Of a stretch of 64,000 nt of DNA, positions 54,674-63,238 are shown piece by piece. Origin of the DNA: JASJAR01 sp038530285. GTDB taxonomy: Bacteria > Pseudomonadota > Alphaproteobacteria > Rhodobacterales > Rhodobacteraceae. The stretch spans positions 1 through 64,000 of the forward strand of contig JBCBCY010000011.1 in assembly GCA_038530285.1 (NCBI GenBank), given 5' to 3'. How positions within the stretch are numbered: the first letter of the stretch is position 1; every line of letters begins with the position of its first letter. The position numbers and the translations under genes are program-made. The notes under the pieces were generated by a model, which was not told the DNA's origin, did not search any database, and was given only the letters and a program-made list of their open reading frames with translations.

Positions 54674-55834
54674 ATGCGGTGGATGGGTCTTTTGGTCATG
54701 TTGTGGGCAGGCAGTGCTTTGGCCGAGCCGCGCCAGTTTGACGCCTATCTTTATGAGCGCCCCGATGGCTGGGTGACCCGCACCATTCGTGCCAACGTGC
54801 AGAGCTTTCACAGTAACCTGCGGAACGACCTGTGCGAGTTCTGCTATCTGCATCTGGGCGGCGCCGTGCCGCTGACAGGCGATCTGGCCACGGCCCACGC
54901 CGAGGCCGCCGCGCGATTTGTCCCCGAAGGCGACCTTGACCGGGTGACACCATTGCAACCGCCCAGGTCTTTGCCCTTTCCCGGCCATGAGGCGACGCTG
55001 GCTGCGATCCGGACCCATCGCGGGGTCTTTGTGACAATCGCGGTCGATCTTGGGGCCGACATGGCGCTGATGGGATTTGAAGGGCGCGCGCGCAGCAAAG
55101 ACCAGCTGACCGAAAGTTTGGGGGTCCTGCAATCGCACGCCTTGCCGTTCTTTTCGACGGTTGCTTTCGTGACGCCGGACGATGTTTTGCGCAGGTTGCC
55201 CATGGCCCGGCCGCAGGGCATCGAGGGTGCATTCTGGGGCTGGCGGCAGCGCCTGATGCCGACCACCGGCGGCGGCGTCACGACAGACGTCAGTCACCGC
55301 GTGCTGATCCTGCACCCGGATGGTCATTTCAACTTTGCAGGTCCGCCTGAGGGCGGGTTTGACCGCCGGGCGATGGCCGAAGCCCGGCGCACCGATTTCG
55401 GGGTTTTTGAGCGGAGCCGCCGGCAGATCATACTGACCTATGCCTCGGGCCGGACCGAAACGCTTTTCGCTGATGGCGCGGCCTGGTCGGACGGCGATTA
55501 CACGCTGGCCCCGGTGGAGCTTCCAGCCGATGGCACCGCGCTGGCAGGGCGATTGACGGATCTGACGTTTTCAGGCGCGGCGGGCGGCGGTGGCGGCGCC
55601 TTTGCCCAAACCGCAATCGATTTCACCGCCGATGGCCGCTTTGTCCTTCGCGCGGCATCAGGTGGCTTCACTGGCTTTTCGTCTGCCGGTGCGTCTGGCG
55701 AAGTGCGCGGCACCTACAAGGTCGCGGGCGGACGGGTGGTGATGACATCGGCAGGCGAACGCCAGAGCCTGCCCATCATCAACACCGGCAAGGGCTACTT
55801 GATCGGTGACACCTTGATGGACGAACCCCGCTAG
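54674..55834 (+). CDS. Secreted protein of unknown function (386 aa)
   Basis: Signal peptide MRWMGLLVMLWAGSALA, then about 369 residues. An early CEFC pair (LRNDLCEFCYLHLGG, about residues 53-56) may bind metal or form a disulfide. The C-terminal part is beta-rich with Gly stretches (FSGAAGGGGGAFAQTAIDF; GRFVLRAASGGFTGFSS). No family recognised. The preceding 270 bp hold only the region between divergent genes. Convergent with the GT25 gene, with stops overlapping by 4 nt. Confidence 0.65.
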   Translation: MRWMGLLVMLWAGSALAEPRQFDAYLYERPDGWVTRTIRANVQSFHSNLRNDLCEFCYLHLGGAVPLTGDLATAHAEAAARFVPEGDLDRVTPLQPPRSLPFPGHEATLAAIRTHRGVFVTIAVDLGADMALMGFEGRARSKDQLTESLGVLQSHALPFFSTVAFVTPDDVLRRLPMARPQGIEGAFWGWRQRLMPTTGGGVTTDVSHRVLILHPDGHFNFAGPPEGGFDRRAMAEARRTDFGVFERSRRQIILTYASGRTETLFADGAAWSDGDYTLAPVELPADGTALAGRLTDLTFSGAAGGGGGAFAQTAIDFTADGRFVLRAASGGFTGFSSAGASGEVRGTYKVAGGRVVMTSAGERQSLPIINTGKGYLIGDTLMDEPR

Positions 55835-56523
55835 AAATCGCCGCGCGTCGGTGGCCCGATGATGCGCCAGCGGCTGGCGCTGTTCTGGATCGCCACGTGC
55901 CGGGTGGCTTCAGTGTCAGACGGAATTTTCTCATCTGCCAGGACCAGGCGTGGACGCATCGCCAGGGCCCCCATGCGCCGGATATCCACCGGCCAGTCAG
56001 AGGTGCGGTCGACCTTTGGCCGGGCCCCCAGGATCCGCTTTGCCGCCCCTGCGGTCACACTATACCCCGTTGCCAGCACCGGCACATTGACCATGGTGCG
56101 CGCGCGGGTGGCTGGCGTGGGGCGATGGACCTTGCTCCAGGGCAGGTAGAAGGCCCCTTGATGGTCAAACAGGATCAGATCAGCCGCGCGGTAGCCTTCG
56201 GCGGCCAGAAATTCGACAAACCCCGGCTGAGGCACGGCGTCATCTTCCAGCACGATCGCACCTTCCAGCCCGTCATCCAGAATGCGCTGGTAAACGCGCC
56301 GGTGGGAAAAGGCGCAGGCGAATTCCGCATCGCTGAGGTCGCGGTGGAAATGTGCGGCCGCTGAAGCACGGTCGATCAGGGTCTCAAACTCAGAGGGCAA
56401 TCCGTTGCGTCCGTCGACGGCATCGATGAACTGGCCCGTCAGCCCGATGGCCGAAAGACGGCGCGTCACGGCGTTGCGCCGTTCGGTGGCATCGCGAAGC
56501 GAAATGATGAAGATTGGCCACAT
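55831..56523 (-). CDS. Glycosyltransferase family 25 protein
   Basis: 230 aa. It begins MWPIFIISLRDATERRNAVTRRL and contains GQFIDAVDGR, AFSHRRVYQRILDDG and IVLEDDAVPQPGF, the GT25 signature with the DxD-like EDD metal site. GT25 enzymes add galactose or similar residues to LPS. Cytoplasmic or membrane-associated. Isolated from other LPS genes here. Confidence 0.88.
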   Translation of the reverse strand: MWPIFIISLRDATERRNAVTRRLSAIGLTGQFIDAVDGRNGLPSEFETLIDRASAAAHFHRDLSDAEFACAFSHRRVYQRILDDGLEGAIVLEDDAVPQPGFVEFLAAEGYRAADLILFDHQGAFYLPWSKVHRPTPATRARTMVNVPVLATGYSVTAGAAKRILGARPKVDRTSDWPVDIRRMGALAMRPRLVLADEKIPSDTEATRHVAIQNSASRWRIIGPPTRGDF

Positions 56524-56691
56524 GGTGTCCGACTTACTGGCGTTGGGGTCAGTTGAAAAGGGCCACCCGGGGGCTGCTGCGCGGGAATCGGCAAGGCTTG
56601 ACCGACCGGCCCCTAAAGGCGGTCAAATTCGCGTGTTCACGTGACCTGAATTGGCGGTTCAGCGCTGGTGTTCGCATCACGTCGCGGCAGA

Positions 56692-57069
56692 TCACGCGGG
56701 CAGACGCCACGGCGGGAAGCGTCGATCGGGCCCGGCGTGATAAAGGCAAAGGCGGTTGCCGCTGGGATCCGCAAAATGGGCCGTGCGCCATCTATAAGGC
56801 TGATCGATGGGCGGGCTTTCGAAGGACAGGCCGCTCTTGGTCAATTCAGCGTGGCGGGCATCAACATCATCGACCTCAAGATAAAGGACAGTACCGCCGG
56901 GCCTGGGGCTGTTCGACAGAATGATCGAGAGGGTGGCTGATCCGGACGGCAGTTCGAACCGGGCGTATTCATCGCGGGCCGACACGATCAGCTTGAACCC
57001 CAGGCGCTGGTAGAACGCCACGGCTTCATGAAAGTCGCGCACCTCAAGTGTAACTTGGTTCAGGTCCAT
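56692..57069 (-). CDS. VOC-family (glyoxalase-like) protein
   Basis: 125 aa single VOC domain: MDLNQVTLEVRDFHEAVAFYQRLGFKL, PGGTVLYLEVDDVDARHAEL and HFADPSGNRLCLYHAG. Metal-site positions are partly present (no His in the first strand, Glu in LYLEVDD). Specific activity unknown: glyoxalase, dioxygenase and resistance proteins share this fold. ATG 57069 has GGAG upstream. Confidence 0.85.
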   Translation of the reverse strand: MDLNQVTLEVRDFHEAVAFYQRLGFKLIVSARDEYARFELPSGSATLSIILSNSPRPGGTVLYLEVDDVDARHAELTKSGLSFESPPIDQPYRWRTAHFADPSGNRLCLYHAGPDRRFPPWRLPA

Positions 57070-57164
57070 GCGGGGTCTCCAACGCGGTGCTGATTTCGAG
57101 GAAGGCTAAAGCCTGGCGCGATTGCGACGCAAGACAACGGAAGTTCTGCACGGTTGGTACCGGC

Positions 57165-57193
57165 AAAAAAGGGGCGCCCGCTGTGGGCGCCCC
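57165..57193 (-). terminator. Rho-independent terminator of glnA
   Basis: On the minus strand: GGGGCGCCC, loop ACAGC, GGGCGCCCC, followed by TTTTTT. A perfect 9-bp GC stem with six U's, 56 nt after the glnA stop. Confidence 0.9.
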
Positions 57194-57248
57194 TTCTTAT
57201 CCGCGACTGGGAGGAGGTGTCGCGTTTTGTTGGTTTATTATCGGTGGC

Positions 57249-58655
57249 TTACACGCCGTAGTAGAGCTTGAACTCCATCGGGTGCGGCGTGTGCTCGTAG
57301 GAATAGATCTCTTCCCACTTCAGCTCCATGTAGCCTTCGATCTGGTCTTTGGTGAAGACGCCGCCTTCGGTCAGGAAGTCCATATCGGCTTCCAGCTCGT
57401 CCATGGCTTCGCGCAAGCTGGCGCAAACGGTCGGGATGTCGGCGAGTTCTTCGGGGGGCAGATCGTAAAGATCCTTGTCCATCGCTTCGCCGGGATCGAT
57501 CTTGTTCTTGATCCCGTCGAGACCGGCCATCAACAGAGCCGAGAAACACAGATACGGGTTCGATGCCGGATCGGGGAAGCGGGCTTCAACGCGCTTGGCC
57601 TTGGGGCTTTCGGCCCATGGGATCCGTACGCAGCCTGACCGGTTGCGCGCCGAATAAGCGCGCAACACCGGGGCCTCAAAGCCCGGGATCAGACGTTTGT
57701 AGCTGTTGGTCGAGGGGTTGGTGAAGGCATTGAGCGCTTTGGCGTGCTTTAGGACACCGCCAATGTAATACAGCGCCTCATCCGACAGATCGGCGTATTT
57801 GTCGCCTGCAAACAATGGCTTGCCGTCTTTCCAGATCGACATGTTCACGTGCATGCCGGTGCCGTTATCGCCCGCGATGGGCTTGGGCATGAAGGTTGCC
57901 GACTTGCCGTAGGCGTGGGCCACATTGTGGATCACGTATTTGTACTTTTGCAGCTCGTCCGCTTGATGGGTGAGCGAGCCAAAGATCAAACCTAGCTCGT
58001 GCTGGCATGACGCCACCTCGTGGTGGTGCTTGTCGACCTTCATGCCCATCCGCTTCATCGTCGACAGCATTTCAGACCGGATGTCTTGCGCGTCATCGAT
58101 CGGTGGGACAGGGAAGTAGCCGCCCTTGACGCCGGGCCGGTGGCCCATATTGCCCATCTCGTATTCGGTGTCGGTGTTCCAGGATGCATCGATCGCATCG
58201 ACTTCGTAGGACACCTTGTTCATCTCGACCGAGAAGCGGACGTCATCAAACAGGAAGAATTCGGCTTCCGGCCCGAAGTAGGACGTATCGCCGATGCCTG
58301 AGGATTTCAGATAGGCCTCGGCTTTTTCGGCCGTGCCGCGCGGGTCGCGGTCATAGGCTTCGCCGGTGTCGGGCTCGACGATGGAACAATGCACCGCCAT
58401 GGTTTTTTCCGCATAAAACGGGTCCATGTAGGCGCTGCCGGTATCGGGCATGAGCTTCATGTCCGACTCGTCAATGGATTTCCAGCCGGCAATCGATGAC
58501 CCATCGAACATGAAGCCTTCGTCGAGGAAATCCTCGTCGACCTGATCGGACATCACCGTGACATGCTGCAGCTTGCCGCGGGGATCGGTGAAGCGGATGT
58601 CGACGTACTCGACCTCTTCATCCTTAATTGTCTTCAGAACGTCTGCTTTACTCAT
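57249..58655 (-). CDS. glnA: Glutamine synthetase, type I
   Basis: 468 aa GSI. MFDGSSIAGW, the NGTGMHVN active-site region and NRSGCVRIP are present. Tyr397 in MDKDLYDLPPE is the adenylylation site, so activity should be controlled by GlnE. It makes glutamine from glutamate and ammonium. Follows glnB on the same strand after a 38-nt gap and ends at a strong terminator, so glnB-glnA forms one operon. Confidence 0.97.
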   Translation of the reverse strand: MSKADVLKTIKDEEVEYVDIRFTDPRGKLQHVTVMSDQVDEDFLDEGFMFDGSSIAGWKSIDESDMKLMPDTGSAYMDPFYAEKTMAVHCSIVEPDTGEAYDRDPRGTAEKAEAYLKSSGIGDTSYFGPEAEFFLFDDVRFSVEMNKVSYEVDAIDASWNTDTEYEMGNMGHRPGVKGGYFPVPPIDDAQDIRSEMLSTMKRMGMKVDKHHHEVASCQHELGLIFGSLTHQADELQKYKYVIHNVAHAYGKSATFMPKPIAGDNGTGMHVNMSIWKDGKPLFAGDKYADLSDEALYYIGGVLKHAKALNAFTNPSTNSYKRLIPGFEAPVLRAYSARNRSGCVRIPWAESPKAKRVEARFPDPASNPYLCFSALLMAGLDGIKNKIDPGEAMDKDLYDLPPEELADIPTVCASLREAMDELEADMDFLTEGGVFTKDQIEGYMELKWEEIYSYEHTPHPMEFKLYYGV

Positions 58656-58693
58656 GTCTGTGCTGTTCCTCGCCTAGTGTGAGCTTTTTTGGG

Positions 58694-59032
58694 TTAGAGC
58701 GCCTCATCGCCGGTTTCGCCGGTCCGGATGCGGACGGCCTGGTCGACGGAGGAGACAAAGATTTTGCCGTCACCGATTTTATCGGTCTTGGCCGCGCCGG
58801 TTATGGCCGTGATTGCGGCGTCCACCTGGTCTTCGGCCAGGACGACTTCAATTTTCACCTTGGGGAGAAAATCAACGACATATTCCGCGCCGCGGTAGAG
58901 TTCCGTATGACCTTTCTGGCGCCCGAAACCTTTGACTTCGAGCACAGACAGGCCCTGAACCCCGATGTCCTGTAGGGCTTCTTTAACCTCATCAAGCTTG
59001 AAGGGCTTAATGATGGCTTCGACTTTTTTCAT
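58694..59032 (-). CDS. glnB: Nitrogen regulatory protein P-II
   Basis: 112 aa PII protein: MKKVEAIIKPFKLDEVKEAL, T-loop GRQKGHTELYRGAEYVVDFLPK with uridylylation target Tyr51, and KTDKIGDGKIFV. It senses 2-oxoglutarate and ATP/ADP and controls GlnE/NtrB. Start is ATG 59032; upstream in-frame codons encode non-PII residues. A 20-bp perfect AT palindrome lies about 98 bp upstream. Confidence 0.96.
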   Translation of the reverse strand: MKKVEAIIKPFKLDEVKEALQDIGVQGLSVLEVKGFGRQKGHTELYRGAEYVVDFLPKVKIEVVLAEDQVDAAITAITGAAKTDKIGDGKIFVSSVDQAVRIRTGETGDEAL

Positions 59033-59129
59033 TGGGGGCCTCCCGTACCACGACGAGGTGGTGAGACCAGCGATTGGCGGGGGCCACAATTCCTTGGCAG
59101 ATTTGGCCCTTGGGATTCCGGTGAGGTTG

Positions 59130-59149
59130 AAATTTTTTGCAAAAAATTT
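59130..59149. promoter_or_regulatory. 20-bp perfect palindrome upstream of glnB
   Basis: AAATTTTTTGCAAAAAATTT reads the same on both strands, centred about 107 bp upstream of the glnB start, in DNA that is otherwise GC-rich. Candidate binding site for a dimeric regulator or a bent AT-rich promoter element. It does not fit the NtrC or sigma-54 consensus exactly. Confidence 0.5.
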
Positions 59150-59206
59150 GAGCGCTTTGCCGAAATCCTGTGCGAAATGGAATCGCGGCACCTGGCCGCA
59201 GGGGGA

Positions 59207-59243
59207 GGATGCCTCCGGCGGGAGTATTTCTGCCAGGATGAAG
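59207..59243 (-). repeat. Dispersed intergenic repeat, copy B (inverted relative to copy A)
   Basis: On the minus strand it begins CTTCATCCTGGCAG and ends CCCGCCGGAGGCATCC. It matches copy A at 33728-33763 over most of its length, including AAATA and CCGCCGGAGGCA. It lies between glnB and the NAD(P)HX repair gene. REP-like; function unknown. Confidence 0.6.
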
Positions 59244-59307
59244 GGGCAGGGGCCGCGTCTTGCCGTGTTCGGGCGGCTCCGGATAGATGGGTGTCAAAGG
59301 AGAGGCC

Positions 59308-60999
59308 ATGACTGAACTGCTGACCGCCGCCCAGATGAGAGCCATCGAGCAAGCCGCCATCGAAAGCGGTGAGGTGACGGGCCTTGAGTTGATGGAGCGC
59401 GCGGGCCGCGGCGTGGTCGAGGCGGTGTTTGGCGAATGGCCCGAGTTGGGGCAGGGCGGGCACCACGCCGTGGTGCTCTGCGGGCCGGGCAACAACGGTG
59501 GCGATGGCTTCGTGATTGCGCGGCGATTGCGCGACAAGGGGTGGCAGGTCGAAGTGATGCTCTTTGGCGACGCCGAGGCGTTGCCGGCTGATGCCAGGAC
59601 AAACTATGATGTCTGGCAAACGATGGGCGTCGTCACGCGATTGAGTGTCGCGCAAGCGCAAGAGGGCGAGCGGCCTGCGCTTTTTGTCGATGCGCTGTTC
59701 GGCACAGGTGTCTCACGCGCCATCCCGCTTGAATGCGTCAGCGCAGTTCATGCCATAAGGCGGCGGCCTGTGGGCGATACCCATCCCTGGTTGGTGCCAT
59801 TTCATTATGTTGCGGTGGAATGTCCTTCGGGGCTCGATTGTGACAGCGGCGGGTTTGTCTTTCCCCAGCATCCCGGCGCGGATGTCGATGTCGACACCCA
59901 TTGGGCCTGGTGGAAGACCGAAGCCGAGCCGCGCCTGTTGCATCCGGATCTGGTGGTGACGTTTCATCGCAAGAAGCTGGGTCATGTTCTGCAAAACCCG
60001 ATCTTCAAGACGCGGGTCGTGGACATCGGGTTGGGTCTCGAAGGCCGGCATTCGGCCCATCTGAAGATGGACCGTGCGAGCGATGTCGTGACCCTTTTGG
60101 AGTTTGACAGGCCCGCCGGGTCAAGCCGGAAGATCTGGCCGGGGTATCACCTGGACAAAAGCACGCCGGGGCGCAACGGCCCTGGGGCGCACAAATACAG
60201 CCACGGCCACGCGCTTGTGCTGGCAGGGGGGCCTGGCAAGGGCGGGGCGGCGCGGCTGGCGGCCCGCGGTGCGCTGCGGATCGGGGCCGGGTTGGTGACG
60301 CTGGCTTGCCCCCAAAACGCCTATTGGGAATCGGCCGCGCAGATGAATGCTGTGATGGTCCGGGGCCTCGACGGGGTGGCGGGTCTGCGCGAGACGCTGG
60401 AGGATGACAGGATCAACGCGCTGTGTCTTGGTCCGGGCATGGGCCTTGCGGCGGACACCGAACATCTGGTGTTGGAGACCCTCAAGGCCAAGCGCGCCAC
60501 GGTGCTGGACGCTGATGCGCTGACCCGGTTCCAGCGACACCCGGAGGTGCTGTTCGGTGCGCTCCATGAAACCTGCGTTCTGACGCCCCATGGCGGGGAG
60601 TTCGCGAAACTCTTCCCCGATCTCGCCGAAAGGCTCAACACGCCAGCGACCACCGGTCCGGCCTATTCCAAGGTCGATGCCACGCGGGACGCGGCCGCGC
60701 GGGCGGGGTGCACGGTGCTGTTCAAAGGCCCCGACACGGTGATTGCGGACCCAGGCGGGCGCTGCAGTATCAATTCATCGCACCATGACCGCGCCGCCCC
60801 CTGGCTGGCCACCGCCGGGTCAGGGGACGTCTTGGCGGGCTTTATCACAGGGCTTCTTGCGCGCGGCTTTGCCCCGATGGAGGCGGCCGAAACTGCGGCC
60901 TGGCTGCATACCGAATGCGCCTTGTCCTTCGGCCCCGGGTTGATTGCGGAAGACTTGCCTGAAGAGCTGCCAAAGGTGTTTCGCGCCCAGGGCCTGTAA
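59308..60999 (+). CDS. nnrDE: Bifunctional NAD(P)HX epimerase/ADP-dependent dehydratase
   Basis: 563 aa. The N-terminal NnrE domain (about residues 1-260) has LLTAAQMRAIEQAAIESGE, GPGNNGGDGFVIARRL and ECPSGLDCDSG. The C-terminal NnrD domain has LVLAGGPGKGGAARLAARGALRIGAGLVTLA, GPGMG, TPHGGEF and the ATP-site GSGDVLAGFITGLLA. It repairs hydrated NADH/NADPH. The stretch between strands near residues 150-200 is longer than usual, putting total length about 50 aa over the E. coli protein. ATG 59308 has AAAGGAGAGG upstream. Confidence 0.93.
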   Translation: MTELLTAAQMRAIEQAAIESGEVTGLELMERAGRGVVEAVFGEWPELGQGGHHAVVLCGPGNNGGDGFVIARRLRDKGWQVEVMLFGDAEALPADARTNYDVWQTMGVVTRLSVAQAQEGERPALFVDALFGTGVSRAIPLECVSAVHAIRRRPVGDTHPWLVPFHYVAVECPSGLDCDSGGFVFPQHPGADVDVDTHWAWWKTEAEPRLLHPDLVVTFHRKKLGHVLQNPIFKTRVVDIGLGLEGRHSAHLKMDRASDVVTLLEFDRPAGSSRKIWPGYHLDKSTPGRNGPGAHKYSHGHALVLAGGPGKGGAARLAARGALRIGAGLVTLACPQNAYWESAAQMNAVMVRGLDGVAGLRETLEDDRINALCLGPGMGLAADTEHLVLETLKAKRATVLDADALTRFQRHPEVLFGALHETCVLTPHGGEFAKLFPDLAERLNTPATTGPAYSKVDATRDAAARAGCTVLFKGPDTVIADPGGRCSINSSHHDRAAPWLATAGSGDVLAGFITGLLARGFAPMEAAETAAWLHTECALSFGPGLIAEDLPEELPKVFRAQGL

Positions 61000-61079
61000 G
61001 AAAAGGTGCCGTAGCCCTGCCACAGGTTTTGCATATGCTTGGCATAGGCAGCTTTTTGTCCTAGTGACCCAGTCGGATC

Positions 61080-61164
61080 GCGGGTGTGGCGGAATTGGTA
61101 GACGCACCAGATTTAGGTTCTGGCGCCGCAAGGCGTGGAGGTTCAAGTCCTCTCACCCGCACCA
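61080..61164 (+). tRNA. tRNA-Leu (anticodon UAG)
   Basis: Acceptor stem GCGGGTG (61080-61086) pairs with CACCCGC (61154-61160), then discriminator A and encoded CCA to 61164. Anticodon stem CCAGA/TCTGG encloses loop TTTAGGT, anticodon TAG at 61114-61116 (reads CUA and other CUN codons). The long variable arm (CGCCGCAAGGCG region) and the T-loop GTTCAAGTC fit a leucine tRNA. The serine-recombinase CDS on the other strand ends inside its 3' end. Confidence 0.96.
61143..61164. other. Probable attachment-site half at the tRNA-Leu 3' end
   Basis: The last 22 bp of tRNA-Leu also encode the C-terminal residues and stop of the recombinase on the minus strand (GAGERT then TGA at 61145-61143). This is what remains when an element integrates at a tRNA 3' end: the intact tRNA is kept and the element's recombinase reads into it. 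The matching right half is outside the window, so the exact core is not known. Confidence 0.5.
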
Positions 61165-62696
61165 TAACTCAAATTACCCCCTGCAATCACGCCCAAAGCC
61201 TTGAACGGCTTGGAAAATTCGGGAGTTCTAGGTCCCGTATTTCGGTCATATGCAATGGGGCTGGTGAAGGCCAGTTTGAGCACCAACCGTCGGGCATGGA
61301 CGTGGCCAGTCCCCCATATTTTCCAAGGGTTTGAGAGGAATCGCAAGTAGAGTTCTAGTTTTTCATCGAAGGCATTGGCAGGCGGCACCTGATTGGCCAA
61401 AATATCGGTCATTCTGGCCTTGTCGCGTTCCAACTTGGCGATTTTATCTTCGTAAGCCTGGACGACGGCATCATTCGTTGCGCCCATGATCCGACCCAGA
61501 ACTTGATCGATATCTTTCTCGATAGCCGTGATCTTGTGCTTGGCCGTGGCCACTTTTTCTTTCGCCTGTGCGCTGCGCTTGACCCACGCGTCTTTGAACA
61601 TCTGCTTGGCGATGGTCAGCAGCCCTTGGGTGGGTTCCAGCGTTCGGATGATTTCACCCACTTGGCTTTCCAGCTTGTCGCGCGGAATGGATTTTCCGTA
61701 GGCCTCGCAGCCTTTGGTCTGGCAGAGGTAGTAGGCATAGCGGCGGTATTTGCCCTTGGACCAGCTTGAGTAGAGTTGGTTGCCGCAACAGCCACAGGAT
61801 ACAAAGCCCCTGAGGGCAAAGTCATTGCCGATATTGGCGCGTTTTGGCGCATAAGCCGACCCGTCGCGGCGCTCTTGCACCGTTTCAAACACATCCAATG
61901 AGACCAAAGGGTCGTGCTGGGCTTTGAGGAAGGTGATGCCGTAGCGCTCAGAGGTGATGTATCCCGCATATATCGGATGAGTCAGGATATCGGCTACCCT
62001 TTGCTGGCTGACGACACCGTACTTGTTGCGCGGGAAGTCTGGAAAGCTCTCAAAGAACCGAGCGACCTCAGCCTGAGTGGCAAAGCGTCCCGAGGCATAG
62101 CTTTCGAAGGCTTCACGGATGATCGCATCGAAGGGCGGATTAGGCACCAGCATTTTGCCTCGGCCTTTGATGGTTTGATAGCGATAGCCCACGGGTGCAC
62201 GGTGTATCCAATAGCCACCTTCCATCCGGGCCTGCATCTTTTGTGCCACCTGACGGCCATTTTGTTTGCGCTCAAGTTGCCCTTGGGCGGCCAAGATCGT
62301 CTCAATGAACTCGCCTTCGGGCGTTTCCTCAAATGTGAAGTTCAGACATTCCACCTGCGCATCGCGGGCGCGGAAGGCATCGCGTAAACGAAAGTGGAAA
62401 TCCCGGTCGCGGGCAAAGCGCTTGAGATCATCGAAGATGACGACAAAGCGGTCGTCTGGCTGTGCATCCAGGAATGACAGCAAAGCGACCATACCAGGCC
62501 GCTTCATGAAGTCGCCGCCGCCGGTGATGGTGTCTGGAAAGACCGCCGCAACCTCATAGCCTTTTGCCGTGGCATATTGGCGGCAGCGCGTTTCCTGGCT
62601 TTCCAACCCGTGGCCTTCGGCTTCTTGGGCGCGGGACGACACACGGCAATAGATCACGGCCTTGGTTGGGTTTGATGATGTGACTGGGTCTACCAT
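61143..62696 (-). CDS. Large serine recombinase (site-specific integrase)
   Basis: 517 aa. Resolvase domain: AVIYCRVSSRAQ with catalytic Ser20, RFARDRDF, ILAAQGQLERKQNGRQVAQKMQ. Recombinase domain: APVGYRYQTIKGRG. A zinc ribbon follows (FVSCGCCGNQLYSS ... CQTKGCEAYG), then a coiled coil of Lys/Glu/Ala helices (about 365-440). ATG 62696 has GAGGACAC upstream and overlaps the stop of the 94-aa gene. It probably integrated the element whose left end is at tRNA-Leu. The sequence is less GC-rich than its neighbours. C-terminal residues derive from the tRNA. Confidence 0.93.
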   Translation of the reverse strand: MVDPVTSSNPTKAVIYCRVSSRAQEAEGHGLESQETRCRQYATAKGYEVAAVFPDTITGGGDFMKRPGMVALLSFLDAQPDDRFVVIFDDLKRFARDRDFHFRLRDAFRARDAQVECLNFTFEETPEGEFIETILAAQGQLERKQNGRQVAQKMQARMEGGYWIHRAPVGYRYQTIKGRGKMLVPNPPFDAIIREAFESYASGRFATQAEVARFFESFPDFPRNKYGVVSQQRVADILTHPIYAGYITSERYGITFLKAQHDPLVSLDVFETVQERRDGSAYAPKRANIGNDFALRGFVSCGCCGNQLYSSWSKGKYRRYAYYLCQTKGCEAYGKSIPRDKLESQVGEIIRTLEPTQGLLTIAKQMFKDAWVKRSAQAKEKVATAKHKITAIEKDIDQVLGRIMGATNDAVVQAYEDKIAKLERDKARMTDILANQVPPANAFDEKLELYLRFLSNPWKIWGTGHVHARRLVLKLAFTSPIAYDRNTGPRTPEFSKPFKALGVIAGGNLSYGAGERT

Positions 62697-62974
62697 GTGT
62701 CCTCTTTGTCTTGGTTCATTTGCTCCTGTACCAACAAGTGTAACAAATCAGGCGGATCATCCGACAGCGGATCATGGGCTTCTCCACAGCTTTCTGGGGA
62801 CTGCACGTCAAATCCCAAGTCTACAAAGGCCACCACAATCGACCACAGCGCTTCGATCAACTCGCGCTGCTGTTCAGGCGTGGCATCGCAATCCTCCAGC
62901 ATGGCGGCGTAGGCTTCCCAATCCAAAGTCAGACTGGGATAGGTTTGGGGGTGGTCTTTGTTTGGGATGGGCAT
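62690..62974 (-). CDS. 94-aa protein coupled to the serine recombinase
   Basis: Starts MPIPNKDHPQTYPSLTLDWEAY; acidic, helical (MLEDCDATPEQQRELIEALWSIVVAFVDLGFDV), with no membrane segment. Its stop overlaps the recombinase ATG (ATGGTAG), so the two are translationally coupled. Similar small proteins seem to precede recombinases in other alphaproteobacterial islands. Possible role as a recombination directionality factor or regulator is inferred from coupling only. Confidence 0.7.
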   Translation of the reverse strand: MPIPNKDHPQTYPSLTLDWEAYAAMLEDCDATPEQQRELIEALWSIVVAFVDLGFDVQSPESCGEAHDPLSDDPPDLLHLLVQEQMNQDKEDTW

Positions 62975-63006
62975 CGCGAGCCGTCCTTTCTTTCTTTAAT
63001 TGTTGG

Positions 63007-63081
63007 GGATTGTGTCTCGTTCCATCTGACCATCCACAACAGGCGGGCAGAGAACAAATATAGAACATAGTGTCACAATCC
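63007..63081. promoter_or_regulatory. Island divergent promoter region with inverted repeat GGATTGTG / CACAATCC
   Basis: Arms at 63007-63014 and 63074-63081 with 59 nt between, in an AT-richer stretch that separates the divergent 94-aa and DUF4384-like genes (63-bp region of low GC up to about 63130). May hold both promoters or a regulator site. Nothing else recognisable in the roughly 265-bp gap. Confidence 0.35.
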
Positions 63082-63238
63082 GTGCCATCACGCAAGGAAT
63101 ATTATCAATGATCCTATACGCTTAACCTGTCCATAGCATGGCAGACCCATGACCATCTTGGGTGAAGCGCAGGTGATTGGGGGTGAAGGCAATGATCAAG
63201 ACTTGGCCCGCGCAGGGTAAGCCGCTAGCAGTTTGGCC

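Noticed and set aside
59050..59200. Sigma-54 (-24/-12) promoter upstream of glnB
   Set aside because: I could find no GG-N10-GC with good context in the right place; not claimed.
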